A DNA stretch of 64,000 nucleotides from NCBI GenBank assembly GCA_025602905.1, contig JAHLKI010000006.1:1178001-1242000 (forward strand). Reading direction: 5' to 3'. The notes under the pieces were generated by a model. That model had not been told where the DNA came from, did not search any database, and was given only the letters and a program-made list of their open reading frames with translations. Within the stretch, counting starts at the first letter, position 1. Every line of letters begins with the position of its first letter. Position numbers and translations under genes: made by a program. The stretch is from Phlyctochytrium arcticum. Taxonomy: Eukaryota > Chytridiomycota > Chytridiomycetes > Chytridiales > Chytridiaceae. This document shows positions 35,063-45,956 of this stretch, piece after piece.

Positions 35063-36541
35063 ATGAGACCGTGCCCTACAAATGGAATGGACGCTCGGAC
35101 AGATCTACAGGGACCAAACGCGTCCAAGGCCGACAGCATAGTCATGCCCACTGCAAATAAAGGAACTTTTGGCAATTGGGTTCAGCGCAAAGTCACCGCC
35201 GTCTTTCGCCGTTCGGACCGTCAGGCAACTTTCCCCAGAGTCATTCGACACATCCCCCCATTTATCGACGAGGAACCCATACCCATCGACATTAGCGGTC
35301 ACCCTAGCGATTCGGCAAAGTCCATCTCGCGCACCCCAAGCGAGACTGGATCTAGCATGGTCGACACAATGACCGCGGAACAATTCGCTCAAGCAGTCGG
35401 CATCGAGATCTTGGTCGCCAACGATAGCGAGGAGGACGACAATTTGACCGTTACCAGTTCCCAATCATCGCCAGCTATACAAGATCTCGCTTTGAGTCAT
35501 TTACCTTCATCATTGGCATTAGAGCGCAATGCATTAACCATGCCGACCGCCGGCGCACATGACTTCATCTTGTCGATCAGTACAACTGGAAGTGGCAAGA
35601 TGAGAGGACCTCCTCCATTGGATATGGGGATGTTTCTACCGCCTACAGGATCTGCGAACGTACCCTCCCCCTCTACGCCTGATCAAGCAATCCGGCCCTC
35701 TATCGTCAGACATGTTCGGGCCAATAGCATGACCCTTCGCCCCACGGCACGTCCTTATACCCGCAGCTCGCCTTCCCCCATTCAAGATGCATCTTCTGAT
35801 CTGGGCTGCGGCAGCACCTACACCTTTCCCCGCTCTATATCACCCAGCTTGCCAAGCGATAATAGTGGAACCCTTGGCCGCCCACGGGCCATGACTACCA
35901 CTGGACCACGCTTGGTACAAGTCACTAATAGAGGCCGTTTCACATTGACGAGAGAAGAAAGTGATCATTATACAGCTAGGAGGCGGTTGTCGGTCCCAGC
36001 AAAGTATCACTCACCACCACACACGAACTCTCCCTTAAATACGAAAACAAGCGCTGATGCCTTTATGGAACGTTCAGCTAGCATGAATGCCTTGCCAGCC
36101 AACCGACGTCGCATTCAACACTCTCGGTCTGTATCCGCAGACTTGTCATCCCTCCCATCCACAACTCGTTTCCAACTTGTTCGTGAAACTCCCATATCCC
36201 TGAACACCAAGTCATCCTCCCAGCCCACCCAACCTCCTCCCGACGTAAGCATTCACCAGGACGGAACAGCTTCCCTACCACGGCTTAGCATCTCTTCCCC
36301 TTCACAGTTTGCCAGTGCCCGTCGACGTCACTCTCAGGCAACTCCTAGTTTGATCAACACGCACTGCCCAAAACCTCGCGTCGCTCGACATGCGAGTTTC
36401 TCAGCCAAATGCTCATCACCGATTACGGAAGAATCGTACGACCTGCCGCTTCCAAATCAAGACAAGCCCGTACCCGCTCACATCAAACAAAAGTCCATGA
36501 CACAATCGATTGACAGCGGGGTAGGCCTTTGTGATATCTAG
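35063..36541 (+). CDS. Unrecognised Ser/Thr/Pro-rich, largely disordered protein
   Basis: A 492-residue intronless frame with ATG at 35063. I do not recognise the family. The N-terminal part (GNWVQRKVTAVFRRSDRQ, RVIRHIPPFIDEEPIPIDI) is the only region that looks ordered. The rest is Ser/Pro/Thr-rich with many basophilic kinase or 14-3-3-like sites: RRRLSVPAKY, RRRIQHSRSVSADL, ARRRHSQATPS, RHASFSAKC, MERSASMNAL. It ends SIDSGVGLCDI. Such a pattern suggests a phosphoregulated adaptor, possibly under PKA or a related kinase; that is inference. Length, single ATG and even codon use support a real gene. Confidence 0.75.
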   Translation: MRPCPTNGMDARTDLQGPNASKADSIVMPTANKGTFGNWVQRKVTAVFRRSDRQATFPRVIRHIPPFIDEEPIPIDISGHPSDSAKSISRTPSETGSSMVDTMTAEQFAQAVGIEILVANDSEEDDNLTVTSSQSSPAIQDLALSHLPSSLALERNALTMPTAGAHDFILSISTTGSGKMRGPPPLDMGMFLPPTGSANVPSPSTPDQAIRPSIVRHVRANSMTLRPTARPYTRSSPSPIQDASSDLGCGSTYTFPRSISPSLPSDNSGTLGRPRAMTTTGPRLVQVTNRGRFTLTREESDHYTARRRLSVPAKYHSPPHTNSPLNTKTSADAFMERSASMNALPANRRRIQHSRSVSADLSSLPSTTRFQLVRETPISLNTKSSSQPTQPPPDVSIHQDGTASLPRLSISSPSQFASARRRHSQATPSLINTHCPKPRVARHASFSAKCSSPITEESYDLPLPNQDKPVPAHIKQKSMTQSIDSGVGLCDI

Positions 36542-36945
36542 AACAGGATTCCTCCTCCAGTTTTCCCACCCTTTGTAGCTTTAGTTTTCCCTTCGAACAG
36601 ACTAGATGCCTACTGTAAAACATAGACGTTCGTTGCATAAATCCACATCCTTGCGTTTGATTGATTGCTTTGTACACTTTGTATCATGACACTTTCTGAA
36701 CAAGTTTCACTCGTTTTTGATATCCTGACGCGTTTTCGCGCTGATCCGAGACGCGTTTCTCAGATTACGTCAGCAGCTAACCCAATCTATAAACAGCTAA
36801 TCTAAACCCCCTTCACCGAAATGGGGGTTTACCCGCACCATGTGAGGGAGGAATGTAGAACGTCCGGGGGGGTGGGGCAGGTTTGCTTCGAATTTTCAAT
36901 GTAATATCGCTCGCAAGACATTTTGGAAGAAAAGAATTTTTTGAC
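36542..36945. other. Intergenic, 3' end of one plus-strand gene and start of the next
   Basis: About 400 bp with G- and C-rich runs near 36866-36875. No other feature seen. Confidence 0.4.
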
Positions 36946-37452
36946 ATGACAGGACCATCCTCTTTGCTCGGCGTGAACAGCCAGTCAAGTAATACCCCAA
37001 ATCGCAGCCCTCCAGCCACGTTGTTTGATACCCTCGCTGCATATTTCAGCCATTCACCGACACCCCTGTACGTTAATGAGCACCCGTCAACCGACTACGA
37101 TATCACAAGTGGGACTGCTGCCATGTCATCCAGCTCACACCCACCGGCCCATCTCGAGCATCCGCGCCCTTGGCCCCACCTGCCCCCGCCGCATTTCGGG
37201 CATGGTACGTCCCCCGACAAATTGACCTCGGCCGAAGAGTTGCTGGGGTTGACAGAAGACGCCACTTTGGAAGGGATGGTGCTGACGACGGGGGTCATGA
37301 AGGGCAGGTTGAGGAATGTGAATGAGGCACGCGTTCATCGGGGCTCGCAAAGTGAAAAGGAGGATCGAGCGGTCGGTGGACGGAAAATGACGGCTGCTGA
37401 ATGGAAACGGCAACAAGACTGGGTGGCCGATATTTTGCAGGGGGAGCGCTAG
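36946..37452 (+). CDS. Small unrecognised protein (168 residues)
   Basis: Starts MTGPSSLLGVNSQSS. The first half is low-complexity Ser/Pro/His. The second half looks conserved-like: LTSAEELLGLTEDATLEGM, TGVMKGRLRNVNEARVH, KMTAAEWKRQQDWVADILQ. No known domain recognised. The frame stays open upstream to 36883 without an ATG, so an upstream exon is possible. Real gene likely; function unknown. Confidence 0.55.
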   Translation: MTGPSSLLGVNSQSSNTPNRSPPATLFDTLAAYFSHSPTPLYVNEHPSTDYDITSGTAAMSSSSHPPAHLEHPRPWPHLPPPHFGHGTSPDKLTSAEELLGLTEDATLEGMVLTTGVMKGRLRNVNEARVHRGSQSEKEDRAVGGRKMTAAEWKRQQDWVADILQGER

Positions 37453-38177
37453 ATAGTGTAGCATTCAGTTTTTGTGGTTTATACGTTCGTTTTTTTTTGT
37501 AAATTCAGCATCAATGACACAAGAACTTGTCTATTTCCCCAGAATATTATTCATAGGCTCACAGCATGGCATTCGAATTAATGAAATTGATGGAATGGCA
37601 ATTATATTACACACCGATGGTCAAGGGTCCCAGGATATTGCAGTTGATGAAAATTCACCGACAATGTCAAATCCATCACAATACCGACAATAGTACCCTG
37701 CCCGCCGACAGGTAAGTGCAGTATTGCCAAAGGTTACTTCGATTTTATCCAGCACTTTGTGTAAGTTACAGTTTGCTCCAGTTGATCGAAATACGTGGGA
37801 AAAAAAATCGCGATTGGCGCAGTAAATGACTTTATTCAACCGTGCTCCAGGACATTTTTCAGTGACCTTTTCATACTCATCGGTGGCGGCTTCCATCCAT
37901 AGATCCATAAGTGCAAGTAAGATCATTCGTTCATTACTATTGAACGCAATACAATATAGATGTACAATGTGCGAATACACTGAGATAACATGAAAGTGAA
38001 AAGAACTGAAAGAGATAAGATTTCACAGAGCAACTGGGAACAGAACAATATCACATTATCACAAGAAAAAGGGTAAAGTATAAAGAGCAAATAACAGAGA
38101 AAAACAAAAAAACGAAAGTGGCACACTATGTACAAAAGAGAGAGAAGGTAGAAGAAAAGAAATAGACACACGGACCA
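37453..38177. other. AT-rich convergent intergenic region with a small cysteine-rich frame
   Basis: Between a plus-strand and a minus-strand gene 3' end. Minus strand 37621-37926 encodes 101 residues beginning MILLALMDLWMEAATDEY with six Cys (CPGAR, YCAN, NCNL, TCRR, YCRY, CDGF). It may be a real small protein or part of the SWI1 3' UTR; evidence is weak. Confidence 0.3.
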
Positions 38178-41100
38178 CTACTCTTCATGTAATGCCCAAA
38201 GACACTCGGCTGCTAATCGTTCAACTGTCTCGTCGTAGCCTCCACGAGCACTATTCAAACCCGAGCGTTTAGGGACCAATCCCCGACTAACAATTCCCAA
38301 TAACGTTTTTTCAACGGCTGCAATGGCCACGCGGCATTTCCGGTCTTGAGCCAATTCCAGTAGGGTGCGCATTGAGCGTTGCGAGATGGATAGGGTCGGG
38401 GGTGCCATGGCGAGGAGCTGATGTTGCTGTTGCTGAATTGAGTAACCCATTTGTTGCATTTGTTTGATTTGGCGGAGGGCGCCTTCGTTGACTGGAGTAG
38501 AGCTCCATCGGACCAAAAGTTGCATAAGACCGGGGATGGCGCCCAGGATCCGGCGGACCCGGTCACCCATGCTGGCGAAATGGTAGAGGACCATACTGGC
38601 CATTTCCCAGGTGGCGAGTTCTTCGGCGGTGGCGTCCGTGTATAGTTCCGACGGAGGAAGCATCCGGACGACGCGGTCAACGAGCACATCCAGGTTTTTG
38701 GCGGATGACGAGACAATCTCCGCGGTTTCGTGGACCAACAGGAGTTTAGCCAGGGCTTCCAGGGCCGGGTAGGCATAATACGTATCGCATTCACCAATGA
38801 AATCTGCTACCGTGTCCAGCACCAATTGAGTCGCCGCAATATCGGGCAAGACAACCCAGGATGCAATATGCGACAAGATGATGACAGCATTCTTGCGATG
38901 ATCCAAAGCCCCAATCCGGCGTCCATCCCTCCCATACACGTCCAACCCGCACATGGAAATCACCAGAGAGACGATCCGCTCATTATAGGCCATATACCGC
39001 TGATTCTCGGGTATGAACGAGCAATTCCGGATCAAGGTCCCGATACACAGTGCCCGTTCCAGCCATGTCCCCAAATCGTCCAAGGTAGGTTCCGCCTGGG
39101 TCCGCAGTGCCAAACACCCTTCCCACTCTTCATGGAACAGATCCGCATAAGTCCTGAACGAATCCGCTTGACGCGCGCCCACCGCCTCCATGGCCTCTTC
39201 GTACAGATCCAAAATGGCCGAGACGAGCTCCTCACTATCCGTCAAAATCAACGGCCGAGTTCGGTCTTCGGTGGACACCAGGGTAAGTATATCAAGCGCG
39301 TACCGAATCTCGCGATCCAGGCGGGATTTGAGCGACATGATGAGATGGTGACCAGAAATTTGGGGAGTGTATAGGTGCGGGGTGGGACGACATATATCAG
39401 GAACAATCCCCTTCAACTCTAAACCTCCATAAGTCTCCACTTTCCGCACGGCAGGTTTGTACGGCGGACGAGGGCCCTGGTCGGGTTGTTGCGACTGGGA
39501 AGGCTGGAATATATTCGAGAGGTGGGGCTCCGGTTTGATAGGGGTGGATGGCGGGCCAGTAGACGACCTCATTTGTGGGGGCATGCGCTGATGGGATCCA
39601 CCTCCTGGCCCCATAGTGGTCATAGGTAGCTGTCCTGGTTGTTGCAACTGTTGGGCGGCAAATGCTGAGTTGGGTGGACCACCCGGTACGCTCATCTTGT
39701 GCAATTGCGCCTGCTGTTGCGCGTGTTGATGTGGGTGCTGTTGTTGATGTTGGAGTTGTTGCTGCTGCTGCTGCATCTGCGCCATTGCGATAGCCTGGGC
39801 CTGAGCTTGCTGTTGCCGTTGTCGCTGCTGCTGCTGCATCTGAGCTTGCTGCTGCTGTTGTTGGTGCTGTTGCTGTTGTTGCATATGCATGTGCTGCTGC
39901 ATCTGCATTTGGTGCTGCTGCTGTTGTTGCTGCTGCATTTGCATTTGCATCTGCATTTGCATCTGCATTTGCATATGTTGCTGTTGCTGCTGATGCTGCA
40001 GTGGCATGGTCATTCCTTGAGTCTGCTGAGATGCGGGACCCTGATTTTGACTTTGCGCTTGCATAGGCTGCTGCATCGCTTGTTGCGACATTGTCTGTTG
40101 CGGATGCATCTGTTGCTGATTGGGGGGCTGTTGCTGTTGTTGTTGTTGTTGCAAAATTTGAGTTGGAGCAGAAGCCTGTCCAGACTGTTGCACTCCCAAC
40201 CCTCCTCTCTCTCCAGGGCCCACAACGGAAGATGGTCCCATGGGTCCCAAAGATCCTGGTCCATTCACAGCTGCAGCTGCCATCGGCTGTTGCTGAGACG
40301 GTAGCGGTTGCGAAATATGACTTCCCGAACTGTCCTGTCCGCCAGGCAAAACAGCCGGTCGATTCATGGGACTGGCCGTTGTACTATACTCCCTCGGCCG
40401 ACCAGGAACAATCAACACACCACTTCCTAACTCAGGCAAAATCTCTGCCTCAAAGACGAGTAATAATATGGAATAGTTCTTTTTGAGAGCCGAAGCGCCC
40501 GCACCGTACCCGCCCAGACCCAACCCCTCAGCTATAACACGCCATTTCTTTGCATCCGACACCTACAAATGAAAATATAAGCGGACAGATTCGCATTAAT
40601 CGAAGAAAAATACGAAAACATACCTTTTTAAATCCGCCTAGGTCACAGACTCCATAAAACAGATTATACATGTCAAGTGTCTTGCCGCCCACATTTGGTG
40701 TCCTCAGAAACGGCGTGCCGGCCAGTCTCATGTGCTCTTTGTACTGGTTCATCCATGCATCAGGAGGGATTCGCGTGACGGGAGCAAACTTCAGAGGAGT
40801 GGTGGACGTGGGCGTAGACTTTTTGGGTGGAGTCGAGGCCCTTAGAGTTGGAGTTGATGGGGCGTGTTGCTGTTGTGGTAATGTAGAATGTTGCTGCTGC
40901 GGCGTCGGTGGTTGAGTTGGTGGTTCAGACTGCGCGTGTAAACTAGGAGGTTGCTGCGAGACTGATTGTGGCTGCTGAAGTTGCGATGCTTGTAATTGCT
41001 GTTGTGGCAACGTCGGCGTAACAGAACCCCCTGCCTTGAACGGCTGCGGCTGTGAAGATGGCGGCTGCTGCGGTGCGCTCTGGGTCGCTGGTTCTGGACT

Positions 41101-42356
41101 TGACGCAGAGTTCCCACCTACTGGCGCGCCATCAGCACTACCCGGTGACTTGCCAGACATGAGTGCAGCAGCAGCAGCCAGCTGGATCGTATTTCCCAGC
41201 TGCTGATTGGTATCCTGCTGTAGTTTTTGCAAGTACTGATGAAAGCCTACTACATTGGGCGGGCCCCCTTGTCCACCTGCCACGTTCGCGGCATTCTGTA
41301 CAGGATTACTGGGCCCAACACAGCTATTATTCCCAGTATCAGGCTGTGGGATGGGTCGCCCGCTAGATTGTGGGGTCAGCGACTGTGGCCGAGGGGACGG
41401 GGATGCCTGGCCTTGGGGCGCCGGAGAAGGGGTAGGTGCTACGCGCTGTTGAGGAGTCTGCGGATCCTCGGGCCCAGGGCCTTGTCGAGGTCGCTTTGCT
41501 GCGGGAGGTTGACCGGCTGCGTCTGCTGCGCCTGGTCGACCATTGGCATAAAATTGGCTCCATTGTGCAGCATTGGCCGGAGTGGCTTGTTGCAGATGTT
41601 GAGACGGAGGTGTCTGCTGCTGCTGTTGCTGCTGCTGTTGTTGTTGTTGTTGCTGCTGTTGATGATGGAACAACTCGGACTGTTGCGCAGGATTGAGTGC
41701 TGCCGCGCCCATAGCTGCAAACCGCTGCTGGGCCATCTGCTGCTGTTGAAACTGCTGCAAATATTGCGGTGGTACAGACATTCCCCGGCTAGCAGCCGAC
41801 ATGGCAGCAAGATACATTTGGCGTTGCTGTTGCTGTTGCGGGGTTAATTGATTCATCATGTGATTTACGGGTGGGTTATTTGGTGATGCAGAAGACGCCG
41901 TAAACATCATGGCTTGAGCTGATGCTGGCGGCATGGTGCTCACAGGAGAAGTATGGGGTGAAGGAGACGCCGTACCGCCGCCAACAGGTGCAGGCCATCG
42001 GTACCCGCCAGCCGACTGCGCCTGTTGAAGATGTTGCTGTTGCTGCTGAATCTGTTGCTGATAGGATGCTTGAGGATTTGACATTGGTGGTCGGGCAAAT
42101 CCCATTGTGGGTGTACCAAAGCGCTGCTGCCCATGTGCATTCTGAAGTGGACCAGATGCACCTGGCATTTGAGTTTGCGCAGGCGGAACCGGCGACATTT
42201 GGGGTGTTGGCTGACGCTGCTGTTGCTGCACTGGACCAGCTTGCGGAGCGGATTTCTGCTGTTGAAGTGCATGGATATTTTGAGCCTGGGTATGTTGCTG
42301 TGGTATTGATTGATGTGATTGCTGTTGGGGTTGAGATGATGATGGTTGCTGCTGGT

Positions 42357-42389
<33 letters not shown>

Positions 42390-42681
42390 ATTGTTGCTGA
42401 TGAAGATGTTGCTGCATGTATGGCTGGTACATGTCCATAGATCCATAAACACCTTGGGTCATGCCGGGTCCGGATTGATTAAAGCCATCTGGAGGTTGAA
42501 ACCCAGCACGAAATTGCCCTCCAAATGGATTGGCCCCCGACAATTGTGCTGGATTCACACCCTGCATGTAGTATTGCTGCTGCTGCTGTTGGTGTTGTTG
42601 TTGGGATGGTGATTGTTGTTGTGTCTGGGATGGCGAAGGTTGCTGGCCTGGCTGTGATGACTGGCGCTTAATAGGAATCAT
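38178..42681 (-). CDS. SWI1: SWI/SNF subunit Swi1 / ARID1
   Basis: The ARID subunit of the SWI/SNF chromatin remodeller, 1480 residues from two exons (42681-40624 and 40562-38178). The first 630 residues are Gln-rich with His, Pro and Met. The ARID domain spans the intron: WMNQYKEHMRLAGTPF, KTLDMYNLFYGVCDLGGFKK then SDAKKWRVIAEGLGL, ASALKKNYSILLLVFE. A second Gln/Met-rich stretch follows, including an alternating Gln-Met run. The C-terminal third is the helical BAF250/Swi1 C-terminal domain: VETYGGLELKGIVPDI, LDREIRYALDILTLVSTED, ENQRYMAYNERIVSLVISM, ending ECLWALHEE. ATG at 42681 gives MIPIKRQSSQ. Two large Gln/Met-rich segments are odd even for this family. Confidence 0.93.
39934..39976. 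repeat. Hexanucleotide-like repeat coding (Gln-Met)n in SWI1
   Basis: Plus strand TGCATT/TGCATC units repeat about seven times; on the minus strand they encode alternating Met and Gln. Regular alternation suggests slippage expansion. Confidence 0.8.
41614..41660. repeat. CTG/TTG repeat coding a pure poly-Gln run of about 16-18 in SWI1
   Basis: Mixed CAG and CAA codons on the minus strand give an uninterrupted Gln run. A second tract (about 42345-42402) codes a similar, interrupted run. Likely length-polymorphic. Confidence 0.85.
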
Positions 42682-44246
42682 TTTGGATTCAGAAGTATGC
42701 TACAGATGGGTATCGAATTTTGGCACACACACACACACACACAGCAGACTCGCGACGCGTATCGATTTTTGACAATTGATGCTGGTGCGAAAAAAAAGGT
42801 GAGCAACGCGTTCTAGTAAAACAAATGCTCAATGATTTATACCTCGCGAAATCCCAATACACACCCAAAAGTGATGAAAATCACTAATAGCGATCCGCTA
42901 TCTCAATAGACCTCGACGCACGCACACACACACTGGCACGCGTGGGCACAGACAAGGCACTGTACAAGGGTTGATGCAGGCTCTAGATGCATGACGGATA
43001 TAGAGGATGAACGAGGATAGCGAGCGATTCAATGATGTAGGAGGGGGGAACGGTGGACGAAGTAGGGTGTGAGTGATGGGTTGATGTATGAATATGGGTG
43101 CATTCCAAGGTTTCCACGAACGAGAAAGCGAGAGAGATGTGTCATTAGGTAGAAGAAGAGAATAGGAATGATATTGTTAGCAGAGTTTTGAGATGAATGA
43201 ATATGAATATCAGGGGGGGGGATGGCGGATGCTTACGCAAAGCTGGCCAGCTATATAGCAGCAGCAGCTAGTCATCCAGCAGCACCAGGAAAAGGCCTTG
43301 GGACGAGATACAAATAGCGGGTGACACTCGGCTATTCGGAGCACACACCTGAAATATGGAATGATGGAATGAATCCGCGGGTAGGCTAGCTGCTGCGGCT
43401 GGATCTGGCGTGTTGTTGCTGACGTGTTTTGGCCTTTTTCCTTCTGGGACGGAAGGGAGAGCGGAGTTTGGGGTGCTTATTATTATGCTCTCTGTGCCCT
43501 GGTAGCTGGAGCTTGCTGCTCAGGCTCTGGGCTCTCTGGCTCTGGCTCTGCTTTCCCAACTAACTCCGCTGCCACGTAAGCCGCCCGTAGATCCACGGCG
43601 CACGTGTGTGGGAGGGTCGATCGGATGAACGTAGGCCGAAGGAGACGCTGCAAGGAAAAGCCGTTGTTTCTGCGCGGCGCCGTTTTGGAATGGATGCGGA
43701 TTTCGGCCGTTCTCGGACGGACCGCCGGACAGGTGCGCCGCAGCGCGCCCAGCCAATCAGGTCGCGCGGCGCAGCCAATCCATGCCCCGGGCGTGCGGCC
43801 GACTTGATAGTGGCTGTGCAAACTCTTCCAGTTGCCAAGCGCCGAACCCTCGCAAATTTTACCCCTTTGAGGTTCCATTTTGCCCTTTTCCGCCATAATT
43901 GCAGTGGGAACCTTGCCCCGGCATTCCTGTTCCAGGGCACTATTCTCTCCTTGGGCAATGGCATCCGGTCAAAGCACTGACTGAAGTCTTTGAACGAGTC
44001 TGTGATAGAGTGTTGGACGTGGACGAGGACAAAGGGGCAGCTGCTATTGTCGTGTTTGTGTCTCTGGGGGTGGAAGAATAGTCAAAGAGACGCTCGGATT
44101 TGTGGCGTCACATATAACGTCAACACTTAAGGAAACTGCTGAATAGACCCAGAAGACCCAGCATACCCCGAAAAGGTGTCAGGGCAGGCATATATATATT
44201 GAGTCTGGTTAGAGTATTCAGCAATTATCAGAGAAAAGACTTTGTC
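42682..44246. other. 1.5-kb divergent region, SWI1 / FYVE gene
   Basis: Holds a (CA)n microsatellite at 42724-42742, a 9-nt G run (43213-43221), CAG-like repeats near 43260 and a (TA)n stretch near 44188 about 55 bp before the FYVE start. Long frames at 43480-43980 on both strands look compositional. No gene called. Confidence 0.5.
42724..42742. repeat. (AC)n microsatellite
   Basis: About nine AC units just upstream of the SWI1 start codon, in the presumed 5' UTR or promoter. Confidence 0.9.
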
Positions 44247-44476
44247 ATGGACGCACAGGTATGCTCGCACTTATGTCACTCATTGGGTAGTATACCACAT
44301 ACACCCTATGTACTAACGCAGAGACCTAAATAGGCACTATATAAACGTTTGCACAAGCGGCCGTCCCGCCCAGTAGTCGGGCCCAATCCCCATGCAGCAG
44401 CTCATGTTAAAATTGCACCAGGTCTCGAACTTCCACCCGCGGCAGGACCACCGCCAGAGTCTCAACAGCCGTCATC

Positions 44477-44509
<33 letters not shown>

Positions 44510-45572
44510 GCAGCAGCACCAGCAAGCGGCAATCGGGCAGGATAGTGGGAGGATGAGTGGAGACCAGGCAGGGGCGATGGCGCCCTCTTCTTTAACAACA
44601 TCACAAGGAACAGGCACAGCAGCGGCGGCAACAAGATATCGACGTTTGTCCACGGCCCCCGCGCTTAACCGGCGCGTGCATCAACCCCTTGCTTCAGTTC
44701 TCCCTCCCCAACCCCCATCATCCCTTCATCAACCTCCGGTAACACCCCCAACCCCATCATCCGTCTCCACAACAACTCCACCGGCAACTCCCCCACCATC
44801 AAACGCAAAACCCAATCTGCATTTCTCACCCGTCCACCAGCAACAGGCCCTGCAAAACCAAGCTCAGGACCGCCATGATAGGGAACTCTCGCGTCTTCGC
44901 AAACGCCAGTCTCTCCCCGGCATTGAGCCAATCTCCGTATCACCCTTTGTGACAGGGCCGCCTTCGAGACAGCATTGGAAGGTAAGGGCTTCTATGACCT
45001 ACACATCTTTAGAAGGACTTGTCTTACTAGATTCTCTTTTGCTTGCTCCAGCCTGATTCAGAAGCCAGCAACTGTGAATCCTGCGATACGCGTTTTTCAT
45101 TTATCGTTCGAAGACATCACTGCCGACGCTGCGGCAACGTGTTTTGTATCAACTGCTCCTCCAATTTCGTGCGGCTGGACCAAACCGCCAACTTTCACGC
45201 CGCAGGAATACTTGTCCGGGTCTGCGACTCGTGCAATGACGATTATAAAAACAAGCTGGTACCCCTCCGGCCCCCGTCTCCCGACTCTTCTGGCCTAATC
45301 CTGCCATCCGTAGTTGCGAATGGTAAGTTTTCCTGCCAACGTATGTTGGTCACTATAGCATCTTCTAATATCTTCTACCAGGCTCGCCGCAGAATCTCAC
45401 CCGCGCCGTACCCATTGACAATCCAAATAAACCTTTAGGTAAACAAAAACACACACTGTGTTGTGTTATCCAAACTCAGGAATTCTAACTTTTCCTTTGA
45501 AATTTTTTAGTCCCCGACCAAGCAATGTCGCTCATGTCCGTACCATCCGACTGGCAATGGTCCACATTCTAA
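44247..45572 (+). CDS. FYVE zinc-finger protein
   Basis: A PI(3)P-binding endosomal protein. The first coding exon is 12 nt (MDAQ), then a Gln-rich, Pro/Ser-rich region with a 13-Gln run. The FYVE finger has all three signature motifs: WKPDSEA (WxxD), RRHHCRRCGNVFC, and VRVCDSC; the first is split by an intron at ~44982. The tail SPQNLTRAVPIDNPNKPL then MSLMSVPSDWQWSTF is like a C-terminus seen on fungal FYVE proteins. Stop at 45572. No RING or VHS domain, so not Pib1 or Vps27; the effector role is unknown. Confidence 0.9.
44478..44524. repeat. CAG/CAA repeat in the FYVE gene
   Basis: Encodes about 13 consecutive Gln then His-Gln-Gln; likely length-variable. Confidence 0.85.
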
Positions 45573-45956
45573 GTCCTCTCAACCCACCACACCCATCCTT
45601 TTCGTATTGCATACGTTCTTTTATTTTAGTTTTTTATTTTTCCTTTTGGGGATTCGGATCACCGGGACTCGGCCCCTTTCTGTTCGTAATTTTGTTCGCG
45701 GGGGCTGCTTTGGCCCCCTTTTTTATCGTCGCTTTTGCTCGCCGTTCTTTTGTTTCATACTTTATTCTACTGGTTGCCAATTGGCTGCTTTGTTTCATCT
45801 GATGTACTTTGCATGATTTTTGATTAAAAGGCATGCTGCTTCAAAATTGTCCAGTCGTAAATTGCTTCAGGTACACAAAAACATAAAACCGTATGTATAT
45901 ATGACAAATGTATCCTGCGAACCAGTCCAAATCCTAACTAGTCACAGTCGCGAATC
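45573..45956. other. Convergent intergenic region
   Basis: T-rich on the plus strand; 3' UTRs of the FYVE and reductase genes. A hydrophobic frame at 45458-45802 overlaps the FYVE end and is a T-rich artefact. Confidence 0.5.

Noticed and set aside
39699..40304. Leu-rich 201-codon plus-strand frame over SWI1 (also 41227-41847)
   Set aside because: Antisense of CAG/CAA repeats always reads as poly-Leu; the minus strand carries the ARID protein.
43480..43980. Overlapping frames of about 130 codons on both strands
   Set aside because: GC-rich region open in several frames at once, with Arg/Ala-biased composition on each.
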